Notes: generated from the sequence alone by a model not told the origin. 64,000 bases of DNA from Pyxicephalus adspersus (GCF_032062135.1 NC_092861.1:120001232-120065231); one strand, 5' to 3'; shown: positions 37,761-51,358, counted from the first letter of the stretch. A program made the numbers and translations.

Positions 37761-38745
37761 AAGATTTAACCTTAGATACTTAAATCTTAAGTTATAAAAA
37801 ATCTTGGATTTATCTCTAAAGCAGATTTATCTCCAGTCAGGGATGAGCCAAATTCAGTTGTCCAAGGAAAATAAAAATGATAGGAAATGTTTGTTTTCTG
37901 GATTGAAGCACCTTTTATGTAACACCTGCTCATGGTTGAAAAAAGCAAGACATTAAGGACAGGTTCATTTCCTACTACAAGCCCAATGCCATATGGAAAA
38001 TGACTGTGTGCATTCAAAAAGTAAAACAGGTAAAAAAGTGTTTCATTTTACAGATTTATTGCTGAAATAGGTTTAATATACTATCAAAGATTTGACAAAA
38101 CAAATAGCTTTCAATTGTGGAACATAGCACGTGTGCTGTTACCTAAGAGAGACAACCTTTAACACAAATTACAACAACAGACTCTTAACACTTTTGAAAC
38201 TATCTGCAGCCAGGTTTACTTAAAGAGGCTCACAAAATCCAAAACATTCTTCCTTATACATAGTTTTTCCTAATATTAAAAATAGTAGCCCAGGACCCTA
38301 CAACCATGGCGATACTATGGGAGGGAAATAGAATTAGCCCCCACTTCTGGTAACAACTACAGAGTTCTATATTTGCGATCATTTTCTTTCCCAGTGACCA
38401 CAAATACAAGGACAAACAGAAAAAGTAAAACCCCCAGCAGAGGCACAAAAATACACCTTACTTTTCTGTTATCCAAAAGAAAAAATTAAAAACTACACTT
38501 TCGAAGTGAACATAATCTGTGCCAATTCGCCGATATTTAACAATATTGCTCTGCAGTCATAATTCTTTTTATGTCACACCCTAGATCTTTGAGCCTATCT
38601 GGGCAAAGCATTCATATTGTCTGTAACTTGTGATATATTATAGGTATCATTTTCAATACACACCAACTCCATTAGGCATGGTAGACATTGTCAAGACATT
38701 CTGCTGAAGTTCTAACCGAGCATCAAAATGGGGAAGAAAGGTGAT

Positions 38746-39111
38746 TTAACCACCTGGGCGTTACACTGATGTCTGGATTTCTGTACCAAAAGTGGTACAC
38801 TGTTTTTCATGAAATTTTTTTTTTTTTTTCCCGCCCCGCCTCCCGCACCGACGCATGCAGCGACGTCACCGGGAAGCCCCGGTGATGGTCACTGCACTCG
38901 CTGGATGAAGACAGACGGACATGTCCGGAGGAGCTGCGGGGAGAAGGTGAGTATTTTTTTTTTTTACAGATCGACGCTGGAACAGAACAGATCATCACAG
39001 CGGGGACCAGGTAAGTGAGGGGATTTAACCACCTGACAAAGTTCGGGTTTATCGATTTTTGCAAAATCTTTAAACCCGAACTAAGGTCGGGTTTACCGGT
39101 TGGGTGGTTAA
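38746..39111. mobile_element. piggyBac-like MITE, copy B
   Basis: TTAACCACCTGGGCGTTACA at left and CGGTTGGGTGGTTAA at right, so TTAA on both sides. In opposite orientation to copy A: the CTGATGTCTGGATTTCTG end corresponds to the right end of copy A. A GC-rich centre (38832-39015) is shared in character. An extra internal TTAACCACCTGACAAAGTTC at 39026 suggests rearrangement, and a hairpin forms from GTTCGGGTTTATCGAT (39041) with AAACCCGAACTAAGG (39072). Confidence 0.8.
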
Positions 39112-39310
39112 AGCAGATCTAAACAAAACAAAAAAAAAATTTCACCTTTACTTCCGCAGATCCCTTGATACCTTTGGGCTTTACTGGATTGGGTCCTGCG
39201 CTGTCCTGGAATCCGCCTTTTGTCCTGGCACAGTGGAAGTGACGGGCACCATCATCTTCTTCTGTCTACATCACTGAATCTAGCACTGAGCATGTGCTAG
39301 ATCTGTATTT
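39108..39310. repeat. possible repeat sharing TTAAAGCAGATCTAAAC end
   Basis: Directly after the MITE, TTAAAGCAGATCTAAACAAAA resembles the terminal repeat TTAAAGCAGAACTAAACTC of the element at 60729-61287. The remainder (to about 39310) is GC-richer than its surroundings. The right end is not defined. Confidence 0.3.
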
Positions 39311-40222
39311 TTTCCCCCATATAGGAAAAAGCCCCTTCTGCATATGTCTAATATCGGCCCAAAATCTGCTTAAAGATATACAGGCCAACCAGAAAGCAAG
39401 CCCAAAGCTTCTAAAGTTAAACCAATGTGATAAAATTCATCTTCCCTTGTAAAAGTATGTATTGCCTCTTTAAATTGCTTTATCTCGATGAGGTTTACTA
39501 ATTTTCAAGTAATAGAAAAATATTACACATAAAAGTTTTTAAAGGCTGATAGCCATGCAAATGACAAATTCTACAACAATCCAATATCCTGGCAAACTCA
39601 AAATTTAATTATTCTAATGTGTCAATAATGTTACTTGTGAACTACCTTAGGCTTACACCTAATCTATGAGACTAAAAAAATAATTATCTTGTATGAGGAA
39701 AAGCTTAGTTGCTTCTGTAGGATTATTTCATAGCAAAACATTCAATCTAGTATGTTTGTACAGTAAAAATGTGAATTAGCCAATTTATAATTACAATAGG
39801 AAAGGCTAGCACCTACCCTAAGGTTCTTGGTAAAGACAGGAACAAAAGGTCACTATGACCCCAATTTGCCAAATGAGTACCATGTTCACTTTATAAAGTG
39901 CATTTTCAGTTCCAGGTCCTTCCAGGTTCCATTTTTACTTAGTTTACTTAATGTGGGGCTTTGGAATAAAAAAAAAATTACAATGCACATAACTGATTTA
40001 CTGAAGTCAGCACGTTTCTCACACACATTTAATGAAATGAATTTATTTGCAAACTTTGTAGCAGTGTGGCTTTAAGAAAAAAAATTACAATAGATATCAA
40101 GCTTTCATTTCTAAAGAAGTGGGGGATAAATAGGATTTTATGAAGGTGAGGCTATCATGCTTCATTTCTCTGTAAAAACATCCTCAAAAGAAAAAAATTC
40201 CCCCATACAAAAAAGTGTGTTT

Positions 40223-40318
40223 TACACACACACACACACACACACTTATATATATATATATATATATATACACATACATACATACATACATACATACACA
40301 CACACATATATATATATG
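40223..40318. repeat. compound microsatellite (CA)n(TA)n(CATA)n(CA)n(TA)n
   Basis: Consecutive runs: CA 40223-40245, TA 40247-40270, CATA 40271-40297, CA to about 40306, TA to 40317. Open frames through it on both strands are artefacts. Confidence 0.95.
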
Positions 40319-41804
40319 CTACTAATTAAAACAGCTGGTAGACAACACCCAGGAGTTTTAGCTGAGGATCTGACTTTGAAGAAGATCATCTGTTGGTTTT
40401 GCCCAGTACGGTAGTCAACACAGTAGGTGTAAATGAATGGGTAAAGCTGCAGATGGTAGTGTGATCTCTGGGGTATAAGAATGAAGGAAGCTAAACATAC
40501 TTTCCAAACTGAACACACTGAAAAACCTTGAACTCTCCAGGCCAGATCTGAAAATAAAGGCTATAAAATGATCAGCCTAATAACATGTAATTACTTTGTA
40601 CCTCACTAATTACTGAGTTGATGTCCTGCTTACATTTACAGAAGTCAACTGTTAGCAGTTAACCGCAGTGATATGAAAATCAATAAGAAATTAAGCAAAA
40701 TGAATTCTCATTAAATAAAATGCAGAACAAAACCCTGAGATACGAAATGTAAAAATTAATCTCTCTATGAGTTATGACAATTTTCTAATTACAGAAAACT
40801 TGCAAAGGTTGTTCTGGATTGCTGAAGTGCTTTCTAATGATTAAATTAATTTCAATGTTCTAGACATTTCAATTTTTTGGCAAAAAGCAGAGGAACACTC
40901 CTACTTAAATGCTTAGTACAGAACTCTGGGTGTACAAAACTAAAACTAAATAATGCCTATTGTACACCCCCGCTTCCCTATTCATAAACGGCTACAGATT
41001 ATAATGCACGTTTTACTGGTAAGATGATCTAATAAACTGGGATTCTAACTTTTTACATGGTCCCAGGACTGTCAAAGTTTATTTTTTCTATTCTCATTTG
41101 GTAGAATGTGGGCTGCTCTTCTCATCATGGTCATTACATAAAACTGAAAGACCAATGGTAGTTGGGACAAGACTGGTAGAAGATCAGCAAGACCAGCTAG
41201 AAGAACAGCTTTAGGGTCTGGTCACATCAAAACCCAATCTAGTAAGGAGGAATACTACAGGACCATGAACAGGACCATGGTTATTCTTTCTCATTGTTCC
41301 CCAAACCATAGCACGTAGAAGTCATTACTTCCATGTGCTTTACTAAAGATGGCTTTTAGGCGTAGCCAACAATGACTTTATAATATTATGATGTATCTGT
41401 CATACAAACTAATGGTTTTAGTAAATATTCAGATTATCCAGGGTCATAAAGAAATAATTTGAATGGCTCAGTCCCCATTGTCCTAAACCAGGGAATAAAC
41501 TATTTTTTTTGGGATTTGTGAAGGAAGAGGTACTCATACTTTTCAAAAAGGTTTGACTGTGCTTTGCAGGGCCTTTTGGGTCGTTTGTTAAATAACTCTT
41601 AGGTAACTGCTGGAAATAGGTTTTAATTAGAACAAAATGTCCTGGCCAGTAGATTTTTTTTCTTTATTGTTCAATTGTTGTAAATAAGTAAACAAAAATT
41701 GACAGGCAATTCTGCCTGTAAACCTGAAATGTATTCAGAGACTGTTATAATAAACTGACTTTATTAATCTCATAAATTATTTTTGCTGATCAAACTGCTC
41801 TTTT

Positions 41805-41895
41805 GTTCTGCAGGCCGAATGCCAAAGATGCTGCCAAAGCAGCTCATGTTACATGGGCAAATTATGGAGAGAGACATTCTCACAAATAGCTGCAC
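41805..41895 (+). other. unidentified short open segment after a splice-like acceptor
   Basis: TTTTGTTCTGCAG at 41801-41813 looks like a splice acceptor, followed by a frame reading PNAKDAAKAAHVTWANYGER before a stop at about 41888. A second frame reads on to 42055. I recognise no family; it may be a pseudogene scrap or chance. Confidence 0.2.
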
Positions 41896-42247
41896 AGTTG
41901 CTGAAGGACATGTAAACAGACATACCATATGGTCGGATGTTTACCATTTCCTTTTAACCACTATTCAAAATAATATTTTAAATGGAATGCATCAAAATTA
42001 CACAATGCTGGATAGAATAGAAAGGCTCAACTCATTAGTTATTTATTCATTTTAAAAGACCAAAAAACAGCATCATCATGAGCTGTTTAGTGTGCTGTAT
42101 AAAAACACTCTACAACATTTATGCATTCCATTAAATGGCAGGAAATTTCAGTTTGGCTAGCAAAAATGATATGAGCAGCCAAAAGTCAGAAAAGGGTAAA
42201 AGCGGTATATGGAGATCTGACAGAATTGTGGGTGTTTTACACAACAC

Positions 42248-42545
42248 TTAGGCTACGTACAAGGACACGATATCGGACAAGAATCTTGCCTGTGTACAAT
42301 GCTTGTCGTCCATCGTCGATACGACTGTCCTGATGGATTCACAGACTACAGACGACAATTATAATGCAAGTGAAGGGAAGAGAGCGCAGCAGGGTGCCAC
42401 TTTGTTGGGTTCTCTCCCCTACCCTCTCCATATAGAGCAGAGCGGTGCTGTATGTACAGCGCTCGTTCATGCATTGTGCAGGCGTTTGTCATTGGAAAGG
42501 CACATGAAAAATCCTTTCCTACGACAATTATTGCACATGTGCACA
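42248..42545. mobile_element. TGTACAC-type MITE, copy 2
   Basis: Starts CTTAGGCTACGTACAAGGAC, contains CCTGTGTACAATGCTTGTCG, AAGTGAAGGGAAGAGAGCGC, CAGCAGGGTGCC, TCTCCATATAGAGCAGAGCG and TTGTCATTGGAAAGG. The same block order as at 51084-51358; the right end is degraded. Confidence 0.75.
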
Positions 42546-44875
42546 TGTTAATGTTTGTTGGCATGCTCATATTCACCTTTTTTTTGCAGTCATAAACCAT
42601 GAATAGGAGTATGAATTACTACTTGATTTACAAGATTAACCTGTAACACAGTGACAACAAAAAGTCACCTGTACTACTAAAGTGTTGGACAGATGATATG
42701 TGGTAGGACCACAATATCTCAAATATGAGTTAAAACTAGTGATGATTTCTCTGATTTACCTGCATTGGACCTCTAGGCTTCTCTACGGGTTGTTTAAATT
42801 GTCTGTTCTGGGACTGGTTTTACTTAGATTCCAAAAGAGTGGGGTGGGACAGATTCCCAATTCTAGGTCGCTCATTTTGGGTTCTGATGCGCTCGCCATC
42901 TCATAATGAAATGTTTGTGCTCAGAGACTTTGCTGTACAGCTTGTTCAGCATCTCACTGCCTTTTGTTCAAAATGTTCAATTGGATCCTGCTCCATTCAT
43001 ACATCTTGTACAAAGGATTTAATGGAAATTGCAGCACAAATAAAGGAATAAGACTGAACTGTGAAGACATTGGAAAAAAAAAAAATCGCTGTGCTGAGAG
43101 CAGGATGCACTAAAAAGTAAAGTTATTTTTAAACTTTTAGGTTCGCCATCTGAGAAATTAAGCGGATTTTATTGTTTTAGTCACACATCTGAAAAAAGCA
43201 TGAATATATCTTTGTGGTAAGTTGTGAGGAAATTAGCTAAACACCGGAGCTGCTTACCTATTCTGGGTCTGTGATTCATAAGGTATTAAAGGCAGAGGAT
43301 CAGAACAACTAACAGGCCAAGTCAGAAATTAACTCTCTGATCTCTTAGTGAAAGGTTCACCACTTTTTTTGTCTGGAGGTCCCTTTTACACTCTGCTTTA
43401 CAGGTATAAAAAAAATAAAGTGTTACACTTTACAAAGTTACACAACACTTCCTATACCTTGGCTCTTCCTAACACTATGCCTCTATTGTTAGCAATATAC
43501 TTAACCATACTATGTCCAAATAAATATTATAGAGTTTAGTCACTGACACTTACTCAGAGTCTGGGAATCCTGGATCTTGGCACGCACAACACCTGCAATA
43601 ATGCTTTCAGAGAATTTGACTCTTAGGTTATAAAATGATTGGTTTCATAAACCATTGTAGCACTGTAGTCACCACAGCCTATTACAATAAATTAAAGGAG
43701 TATGCTAACTTTCAGGAAGCCAGGGTGGCCTCAATCAAAGTTTGCAATGCCTGATCTGGCAGATCTTGCAAAAAAAAAACAAAAAACATATCAAGCATAA
43801 TTTACTGTGTAAGGTTTTCAGATGCATTGATTGCATTTACAACACCTTAGTTCAGCTTTTTTAAATGTATAAGGTTTAGAAAAATGCAACTGCTCTGGAG
43901 AACAGATCCCATTGAGATAAATTATCTTTCTTTTTATGGCGGCATACATTTATATGAAAACACATCTCTTGTAAATCACCCAAAAATTTAAAGTGAAGGT
44001 ATAGGCATACTTTTTTGTGGTTCAAAGGTAGACAAAAATGGTTCAAACTTATCAGGTTATAATTTTTTACTGCCTATGTCCCCCACTGGGAGAACACGGC
44101 TCATTTTCTGTTCTGGAGATGTAATTAAAACATAAGGAGATCTTCTCAAAGTGAGGGGGAACTGCTACCTTAGTCTATTCTAATCTTCCTAACTTGTCCA
44201 CATTGGATAATTTCCCCTTTACAAACAACTTTGTTAGTTTAGTGTCTTTTGTCAAAGAACAAACAGGGACCTGAATACAGGGGTCACAGACCGAATAAAA
44301 AGTAACCCTTCCTTCTATTCTATCCAAATAAATGTTGCCTTTACATTGATATGGACACATAGAATACTTGGTAGGATGTCAGAACTGAAAAAGCCTAAAT
44401 AATAATTTGGGCAGATGACAAAGTTAGCTTTGTAACCTTACTACACATTAAAATGAACAAAAGTGTGCCCATTTCCATCAGTGTGGGTGGTGTGTTTCTA
44501 GGAGACTGAGTCTTTGAAGTTATTACGTACAACATATATCAAATAATATAGAAAAAAAAAAAAAAAAATGGATTAAGAGATTTCTAACAAAGGAATCACA
44601 CAAAAGACATCACCCGCAGAGAAGAACTCAAGAAGAACATGATGTCTAACATTTCTCCTTCAATACTATACAATTAAACCTTTGTCCATTATTATTCAAT
44701 AAATTTCTGCTATTGTGCTCCTAGTCATCCCTACAGATCCACATGCTTTTACAAAAGCTTCTTTGAGCACAATAGAGGCAAAAGTACTGGGAAACAGCAA
44801 CACATAATTCATTTTATTTAGCTTACTATTGCATTATACTCTAAAAAGCGTTGGACTGGTTTTAAAATGAACTAA

Positions 44876-44879
<4 letters not shown>

Positions 44880-44919
<40 letters not shown>
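44880..44919. repeat. (TA)n microsatellite
   Basis: Twenty TA dinucleotides immediately beside the Tc1-like element at 44931, consistent with Tc1 insertion at TA sites. Confidence 0.95.
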
Positions 44920-44921
<2 letters not shown>

Positions 44922-44930
44922 CATACAAAT

Positions 44931-45705
44931 AGTTAGGTCCATAAATAATTCAGGGGCTCAAAAGTAATTGGACAATCTTCTCCATACGTTTTTCTTGCCA
45001 TCATTCTGGTAAAGGTTGACCTTGGTTTCATCTGTTCATCTGTCCAAAGAATGTTTTTCCAGAACTGTGCTGGCTTTTTTAGATTTTTTTTTTTTTTAGC
45101 AAAGTCCAATGTAGCCTTTCGGTTCTTGAGGCCTATGAGCGGCTTGCAGTGCAGCTTCTGTATTTACTTTCATGCACTCTTCTCCTTATGGTAGACTTGG
45201 ATATCGATACGCCTACTTCCTGCAGAGTGTTGTTCACTTGGTTGGCTGTTGTGAAGGGGTTTCTCTTCACCATTGAAATGATTCTGCGATCATCCACCAC
45301 TGTTGTCTTCCGTGGACGTCCAGGTCTTTTGGCGTTGTGGAGTTCACCATTTTTTTTCTTTCTCATGATGTACCAAACTAGATTTTGCCACTCCTAATAT
45401 TGTAGCAATTTCTCGGATGGGTTTTTTCTGTTTTTGCAGCTTAAGGATGGGTTGTTTCACCTGCATGGAGAGCTCCTTTCACTGCATGTTGTCTGTTTAC
45501 ACCAAAAATTTCCACATACAAGCACTCCCCCCCTCCAACAGGCCTTATATCTGCTTAATTGATAATGACATAACAAAGGAATTGCCCACACCAGCCCATG
45601 AAATAGCCTTTGAGTCAATAGTCCAAATACGTTTGAGCCTCTAAAATGAAGTAATTGTATAAAGAAAAGGCTATTTAGTTCCTCACATTTTATGCAATCT
45701 AGAAT
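44931..45705 (-). mobile_element. Tc1-like transposon, internally deleted, family 1
   Basis: On the - strand: AGTTAGGTCCATAAATA at the 3' end (near 44931) and a 5' untranslated part with GGCTATTTCATGGGCTGGTG (about 45590). The transposase gene remnant lies between. The central and C-terminal catalytic region is missing: sequence jumps from the first catalytic Asp region (ATTCTTTGGACAGATGA, about 45045) to AATTACTTTTGAGCCCCTGA near the terminus. The upstream terminal repeat is lost. Confidence 0.85.
45040..45490 (-). pseudogene. Tc1-like transposase pseudogene, N-terminal half
   Basis: Reads KKPIREIATILG, then KKNGELHNAKRPGRPRKTTV and DDRRIISMVKRNPFTTANQV. These are the two helix-turn-helix DNA-binding parts with the GRPRKT linker (AT-hook-like) of Tc1 transposases. 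A small deletion at about 45383 (relative to the usual SxVxxH part) shifts the frame between the two halves; the catalytic DDE domain is absent after its first Asp region. Non-functional. Confidence 0.85.
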
Positions 45706-47624
45706 AAGAAAAGCCAAGCTCCTACAGAAAGAAAAACTTTTTTCTTAGTTTTGGATATAAATGGGGAAATGCTGAAACCCCATGACAGGTTTTTACAGCA
45801 ATTTGGAGCAGAGTTTGATATTTTCTTTTTTAACATGTCCTGCTGATAACGTCTAACCATGCAGAAATTAAGGGGAACCCTCAGATAGCAATAAAAAAGA
45901 GATATCAAATGGTTTTTCAATAGTAAAACAAAAGTAAGCCAGTAAGTTTAGGTGCTGCTGTACAGGGAATTCAAGAGGGTCCATATCATATTAAATATGC
46001 TAGTTGTAAATAATGATACATTTATAAGAATACACTTACAGAATTACATTTTATGTTAAAATAACTGCTTGGAGTTCATCTGTGTTCTGATCATAGCATT
46101 AGTGGCTCATGGACTGCTTGTTGTCAGTCTATTGCTTTCTCAAGCTCACCCAAGAATGCTTCTTAGCTATTCATATCTGAATAGTACTTATGTCTATACA
46201 ACAGCTTTTTTTGTAGGTACTTTGTAAAGTATGACTTTGCTATAAATCTGAGTTCAAAAACATTTAGAACATGTTTATTTAACATTTTTTCTATGTGCAA
46301 CATTTCCCTGAAGTCCTGTAAGGGCGGACTGGTGTCGTTTAGCATATAAAATAAGCCTTTTTCTATTTACAGGCTACCACATCTTTGCAAAAGAACATAG
46401 ATTATGTGCAAAGCAACTTATAATAAATCACCTGCCTGACAGCCTACAGAGAGTTGAGAGTTGTGTTATGACCAGACCTTGTTTATCCATAAGGTACGAA
46501 AAGGAAATGCAAAGCAAACAAAATCTACCATTATTTCTAGGCTAAACTCCAAATGAATATTTTTGGTTACAAAAAGTACATTTCTTATCTGATATCAGGG
46601 CAATTGCGGACTGGACAACATAATGTCTACTACAACTCTTTTTAACATAAGCACATATACAGGTTATATTCTTTCTTATAATAAGCATTTATGAATGTCT
46701 AGTCAGTCCATGCACTAATAGAAATATGTTTATTGGACTTCTGAGTTACTTTTGACAAACACCAAATAGCAGCAGGACCCTACAGGCTTCTTGCAGAAAA
46801 CTACAAAGGAGGGGTAGTTACAAGACTGTATACCTTGTAAGGAAAGAAAGGTAAGAACAGTACTAAAGGTAGAAAACACACACATACACCGGCACTAATT
46901 CATTGTACTCATACCCAGGCAAGCAAGATGATTTTCTCTGCACCAGAAGCAATGTTTATCCATAGATCAAAGACTTCATAACAATTACCTGTTTTCAACT
47001 TTATTTGATATGATTAATTAACAAATAATTCAGCCGCAAGGCAACCAGCAAAAAACTGCTCAAATATTAACAAGTTAGTTACTAGACCAATTTTAAGAAG
47101 TCAGTGGATGGCCCAGATTGCTCTAAATCAGCAACCATTATGACATTACTGAATGAAGGTTTATTTATCTGTGTAAAAAGAACAGACAAAATGTGCAAAA
47201 TTTAATATGAACACCATGCTACTGAGATTTCTGTTATAAAAACAATGCACTTTAAAGGTAAAAGTGAAAACTGACTAAAGAAATGCTTTTAGATAAACCC
47301 CCTAGCAACCTTTTTATGTAAACCCCCACTGCCCATATGAACTCAATAGTGCCTAGCCACCTGGGTTGAGAAGAGAAGGTATTACAACTGTTTTCTCCTA
47401 AATTCAAGTATCCGAAGGTGGAGTTAGGATTAGAGATATGTTTTTGAAGTTACCTTTATGCATGCTAATGGTGTGCATTGTGACAGTTTCTGCAAAGAAG
47501 GGGTATTGGGTCATAAAGTGTTTGCAAAGGATGACATTTAAACCAACAATGCTGTACAAATGGCAACACAGAGATTTTTTGCAGAGCTTGGCAGAACCAT
47601 TAAATTCAAATGGGATGTGCATGT

Positions 47625-47830
47625 GTGGTTGTGTGCATGTTCATGAACAATGTTGTTCATTGTCTAACAACCTCTGTACACGATAGAGGATGATACCATA
47701 GAATAATTGTGGATTGTCATCGTTTGATTTTGTCAGACACTTTTCTTTAACAAAACGTTACCTAACTATATATCAATAATTGATAAATTTTGGCCGAAGT
47801 TATCTAGCATGGGCAGGTAGCATAAGCAGC
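47625..47830. mobile_element. TGTACAC-type MITE-related fragment
   Basis: Contains GTTGTTCATTGTCTAACAAC, CTGTACACGATAGAGGATGA, GATTGTCATCGTTTGATTTT and TTATCTAGCATGGGCAGGTA. The theme (CTGTACACGATAG..., GTCGTTTG, TCTAGC-TGGGCA) resembles the other TGTACAC-type elements, but block order differs and it may be a sister family. Confidence 0.45.
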
Positions 47831-49805
47831 CAGTCTATAGGAATGTAATAACTTACAATATTGTAGAGTAGGCTTTTTATTCTGTTTTTTCCCTATACAT
47901 TTGGTCTTATACAGCACAGATCCAAGGTGCTTTTTTTCCTCTTTGACCATCTAGCATAAAATCCCATCAGACACAGTTTAGTCCCTGGGATGTAAATCAT
48001 TCTGTGACAAGCCACCATACAAACACCTATGGAAGTCTCACAAAGTCAAATATGTGGCCTGAGGAAACCGTTAATGTTAAATGCATATGCCGCCATCCAA
48101 ACAATGTCTTTTTCAGGAAAGGCCTTGCTGATTTAGGCGAAACAATCCCAGAATGGATTTTGTATGTATCACTACAGCATTGTTTTGTAATAAAGCCCCT
48201 AGCTGCTAAACTGGCCTGCCTGCAATCCAGACCCGCCACCAATAAACAAAACTTGAGCATTATAAAATGAAGAATATGAAAAAGGAGTACTGAACTGTTG
48301 GGCAGCCTAAATTGTATGTCAGGCAAAAGAGGACAATATTTCATATTTAAAATTACAGCATGTAGTCTGCCCAAGTTTTCAAAAAGTCTACAGTGTCAGG
48401 TCATGAGCTCAGCTGTACAGTCAAGCAGGATTGTAGAAATCCCTATGGTGAAAGGATTTTGTTTGCTTAAAGCAGGGTTTTTATCTATGAAAGTTTGAGA
48501 ATAGAAAAGTTGCTTAAAGCAGGTCATATTCAGGTTGGAATTATGTCAAATGCAGGACGATTGCACTTTTCAATATATTATAATCTCAGAAGTGTCTCAA
48601 ACTATTCCAATGATACAAGCTGAAGACCATCGACACAGAACCTAAATTTTGGAATTTGGTGGACAGAGGAATTCAACTGAATTCCCATAAATGAAATTTA
48701 GCAGTGTATTTAAAGTAAATATTGACAATATGCCTTTTACTATAAGGACTAACATGCTGTGTATGAGTAAACAGTCTCCATTTAGTATCACATGCATCCT
48801 ACACTTTTCTTGTCACCTAAATAACTACAGTCCCAGTGGCATGTAGCTCTTCCAAAACCTAAGCTGCAAAGGTTTTCATTTGTAACTTGAACACAAGCAG
48901 AATGGTCTAGTATACAGGAGCTGGATTACAATCTTAAACTAAAACTGAGGGGGAAAAAGGATTTTAGCAATAGGGATCAGCCTAAAAAATAATACAGAGA
49001 CACCAAAAGATCCCTCAAACAGAATGGAAACAATACAGGAGAGCGCAAAAGAAAGCTTTACAAAACCTCAAATAGCTTTCCTCTTTTAAATAATCTGTTG
49101 TTCCAAGGAAACTGATAGAATAAAAGATCAGAGTTAGAAAATGTCAGAGTTTCTAAACCCCCTATCAGCGAGATCACTTTAAAATGCACAGCACAATGTC
49201 CCATACAAAAAAATGTTCTTCACTTCCAAAATAACAGTCAATTTTCATCATCTCTTCAAGGCATGCTGCAAAAGCACTTAACAAAATTAAGAGAAGCCCC
49301 TGCAGTTTTTTCAGCACAGAATACGGCAGCAACCTGCAATCTGACAATATAGTATGAGTGAAAGCCAAAAAGATTATCGCAGCATGAAAACATTTTTCTT
49401 TGCAGCATCTACACTGTGGTTTATAAAACAGCACATTAGTTGTTTTAAAGGACATTTTCATTTGCAAGTGATCTTTATTTAAAAAAACAAAACATGCACT
49501 CTTTTCATGTGTCAGTATGCAGTTTGGGTCTCCTCCCTTACCAAAAAAATAAAGCATGTGTGTTTCGTTAGAAACCATCAGAAGCTGTTTGGCATCTTTA
49601 TTACCATCAGGATCAAGACATAAAGATAAAATACTACATAATATTATTTCTCTGATGTAACCAGCAAGTGGAGTGCTTGTTTCATGTCAAGAGGCTCTCC
49701 AAAAAGCTGGTAAACACAGCTCAGTAGCTCAAGGAGCAATTGAAAAAAAAACAAAAAAATGACTTGCTGTGTAACTCATCCCTAACTGGATTGGTTTTAG
49801 CTGAG

Positions 49806-50030
49806 TCTTAAATCCAAACTAAACCTTAAAATAAAAAAATATATCCAGGCAGATCCTTCATTGCAGAAGGGACAGACAATGTTCCTTCTGAAATATAAAA
49901 AATAAACTTGCTTGCCTGATTGCAAACCTTTTCTTACACTCACCTGGTCTACTTCCTATTGAACACTATTGAGCTGTGTGAAGGTTCAGGGGAGTGATAT
50001 TCTCAGAAGTGGTTTTGGTTGGTATTACCT
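49806..50030. mobile_element. fragment related to the MITE at 60729-61287
   Basis: TTAAATCCAAACTAAACCTT resembles the terminal repeat TTAAAGCACAACTAAACCTA, and CATTGCAGAAGGGACAGAC resembles TCTGCAATAGAGAT/CTGTCCCTTCTGCAA near 61235. It also shares ACTTGCTTGCCTGATTGCAA-type sequence. Only one end is recognised. Confidence 0.45.
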
Positions 50031-51083
50031 TCAGGCGGCAATTAATAGATGTCCTAAATACTGGCTAGAACAGTTTTTGTCTAATTTCCTTAAACAAGGA
50101 AAACACTGCTTAGCAGATCTTTCAGAAGTTTCTGAAGCACACATAGAAGTCTGTAATGTTCTATGACAACAAATTAACATGTGTGTCACAAATAAACATG
50201 TGTTACCACTGATCCACTACTACAATATGTACTTTTTGTTTATATCATTTAATGGGAGTCAAGGTATATACTGTACAGCTTGCCCTTCATAGAGTTGTCT
50301 AATATGAAAGACCTTGTGGTTTTCAAATGAATCCAATGATCTGAACTAATAACAAATAAAATGAAAGATATACAAAAACATAATATAATATGTGCAAAAA
50401 GTTTTTTTTCCCAACATGACCATTAAAATTATTTAGTCAAAACTGAAAACGTTTTACAAATATATATATTTGGTTAGACTCTATAAATACATTATATATT
50501 TTACAAACATGCATATCCTTAATACCTGTGAATAATTTTCATGTTCTGCTATGTTTTCTTTTGTAGCCACCTCATTGTGAGATCCAAAATATTGCAAATT
50601 ACCAGCAGTCTTTACAGACATTGAGTACATCAAGGAAGAATTAAAAATAAAACACACACTTATTTTACTGTTCATTATTTATTAAATGTTAGTGCTGTGA
50701 CTCAATATTTCCTTTAATAGCTGCAGATTGTAATAGATCCAGATTGATAATCTGAGCATCTGATCAGGACTAGATCTAAAGTGACAAACTCCCCTCTACA
50801 TAAGCTAATTTCTTTGGCACATTTATAAAAACATCACCTGACTAAATTGAAGCTGATGCCTGTGGAAACAAATCAGATTCCAACTATCTGAAAAGCCAAT
50901 GTAAATCCCAGGGAAAACACCCAATAGCTAATCATTTACAAGAATTATATGTTCCTAAAATACTATGTCATTTAAAAGAGAAAATACATCCTGTACTCCA
51001 AGATTTTAGGTACCAGAACATAATAAACAAATCATCAAAGGGTGATAAATACAACCTCAGGTGAACAACAACAAATGACATAG

Positions 51084-51358
51084 GGCTACGTACACATGTA
51101 CGATGATTCCCGTCCGATAATCACCTCAGGGCTGATATCAGACGAGAATCTGACGTGTGTACAGTGCTTGTCGTTCGTGGATCATAATGGAAGTGAAGGG
51201 GGGAGAGAGTGTAGCAGGGTGCCGCTCCGTCGTTCTCCCCTCTCCATAGAGCAGAACAGCGCTGTACAGCACTCGTTAATGCATCTTTTAATCTTTTGTC
51301 ATTGGAAAGGATAGTAAAAGATCCTTTCCAACAACAATTGAATGTATGTACCAAGCCT
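51084..51358. mobile_element. TGTACAC-type MITE, copy 3
   Basis: Left end AGGGCTACGTACACATGTAC, right end AATGTATGTACCAAGCCTT, which are roughly inverse. It contains CAGACGAGAATCTGACGTGT, ACAGTGCTTGTCGTTCGTGG, GTGAAGGGGGGAGAGAGTG and GATCCTTTCCAACAACAATTG with an inverse in the same arm (GGAAAGGATAGTAAAAGATCC). Confidence 0.8.

Noticed and set aside
40157..40518. Open frames through the compound microsatellite
   Set aside because: Produced by the repeat itself (runs of THTHTH and YIYIYI).
48027..48374. Overlapping open frames of 115 and 88 codons on opposite strands
   Set aside because: Mutual shadows without domains in intronic DNA.
49174..49578. 134-codon open frame on the - strand within the large mrps5 intron
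   Set aside because: No domain recognised and not in phase with, or homologous to, any part of MRPS5, which is already complete across this intron.
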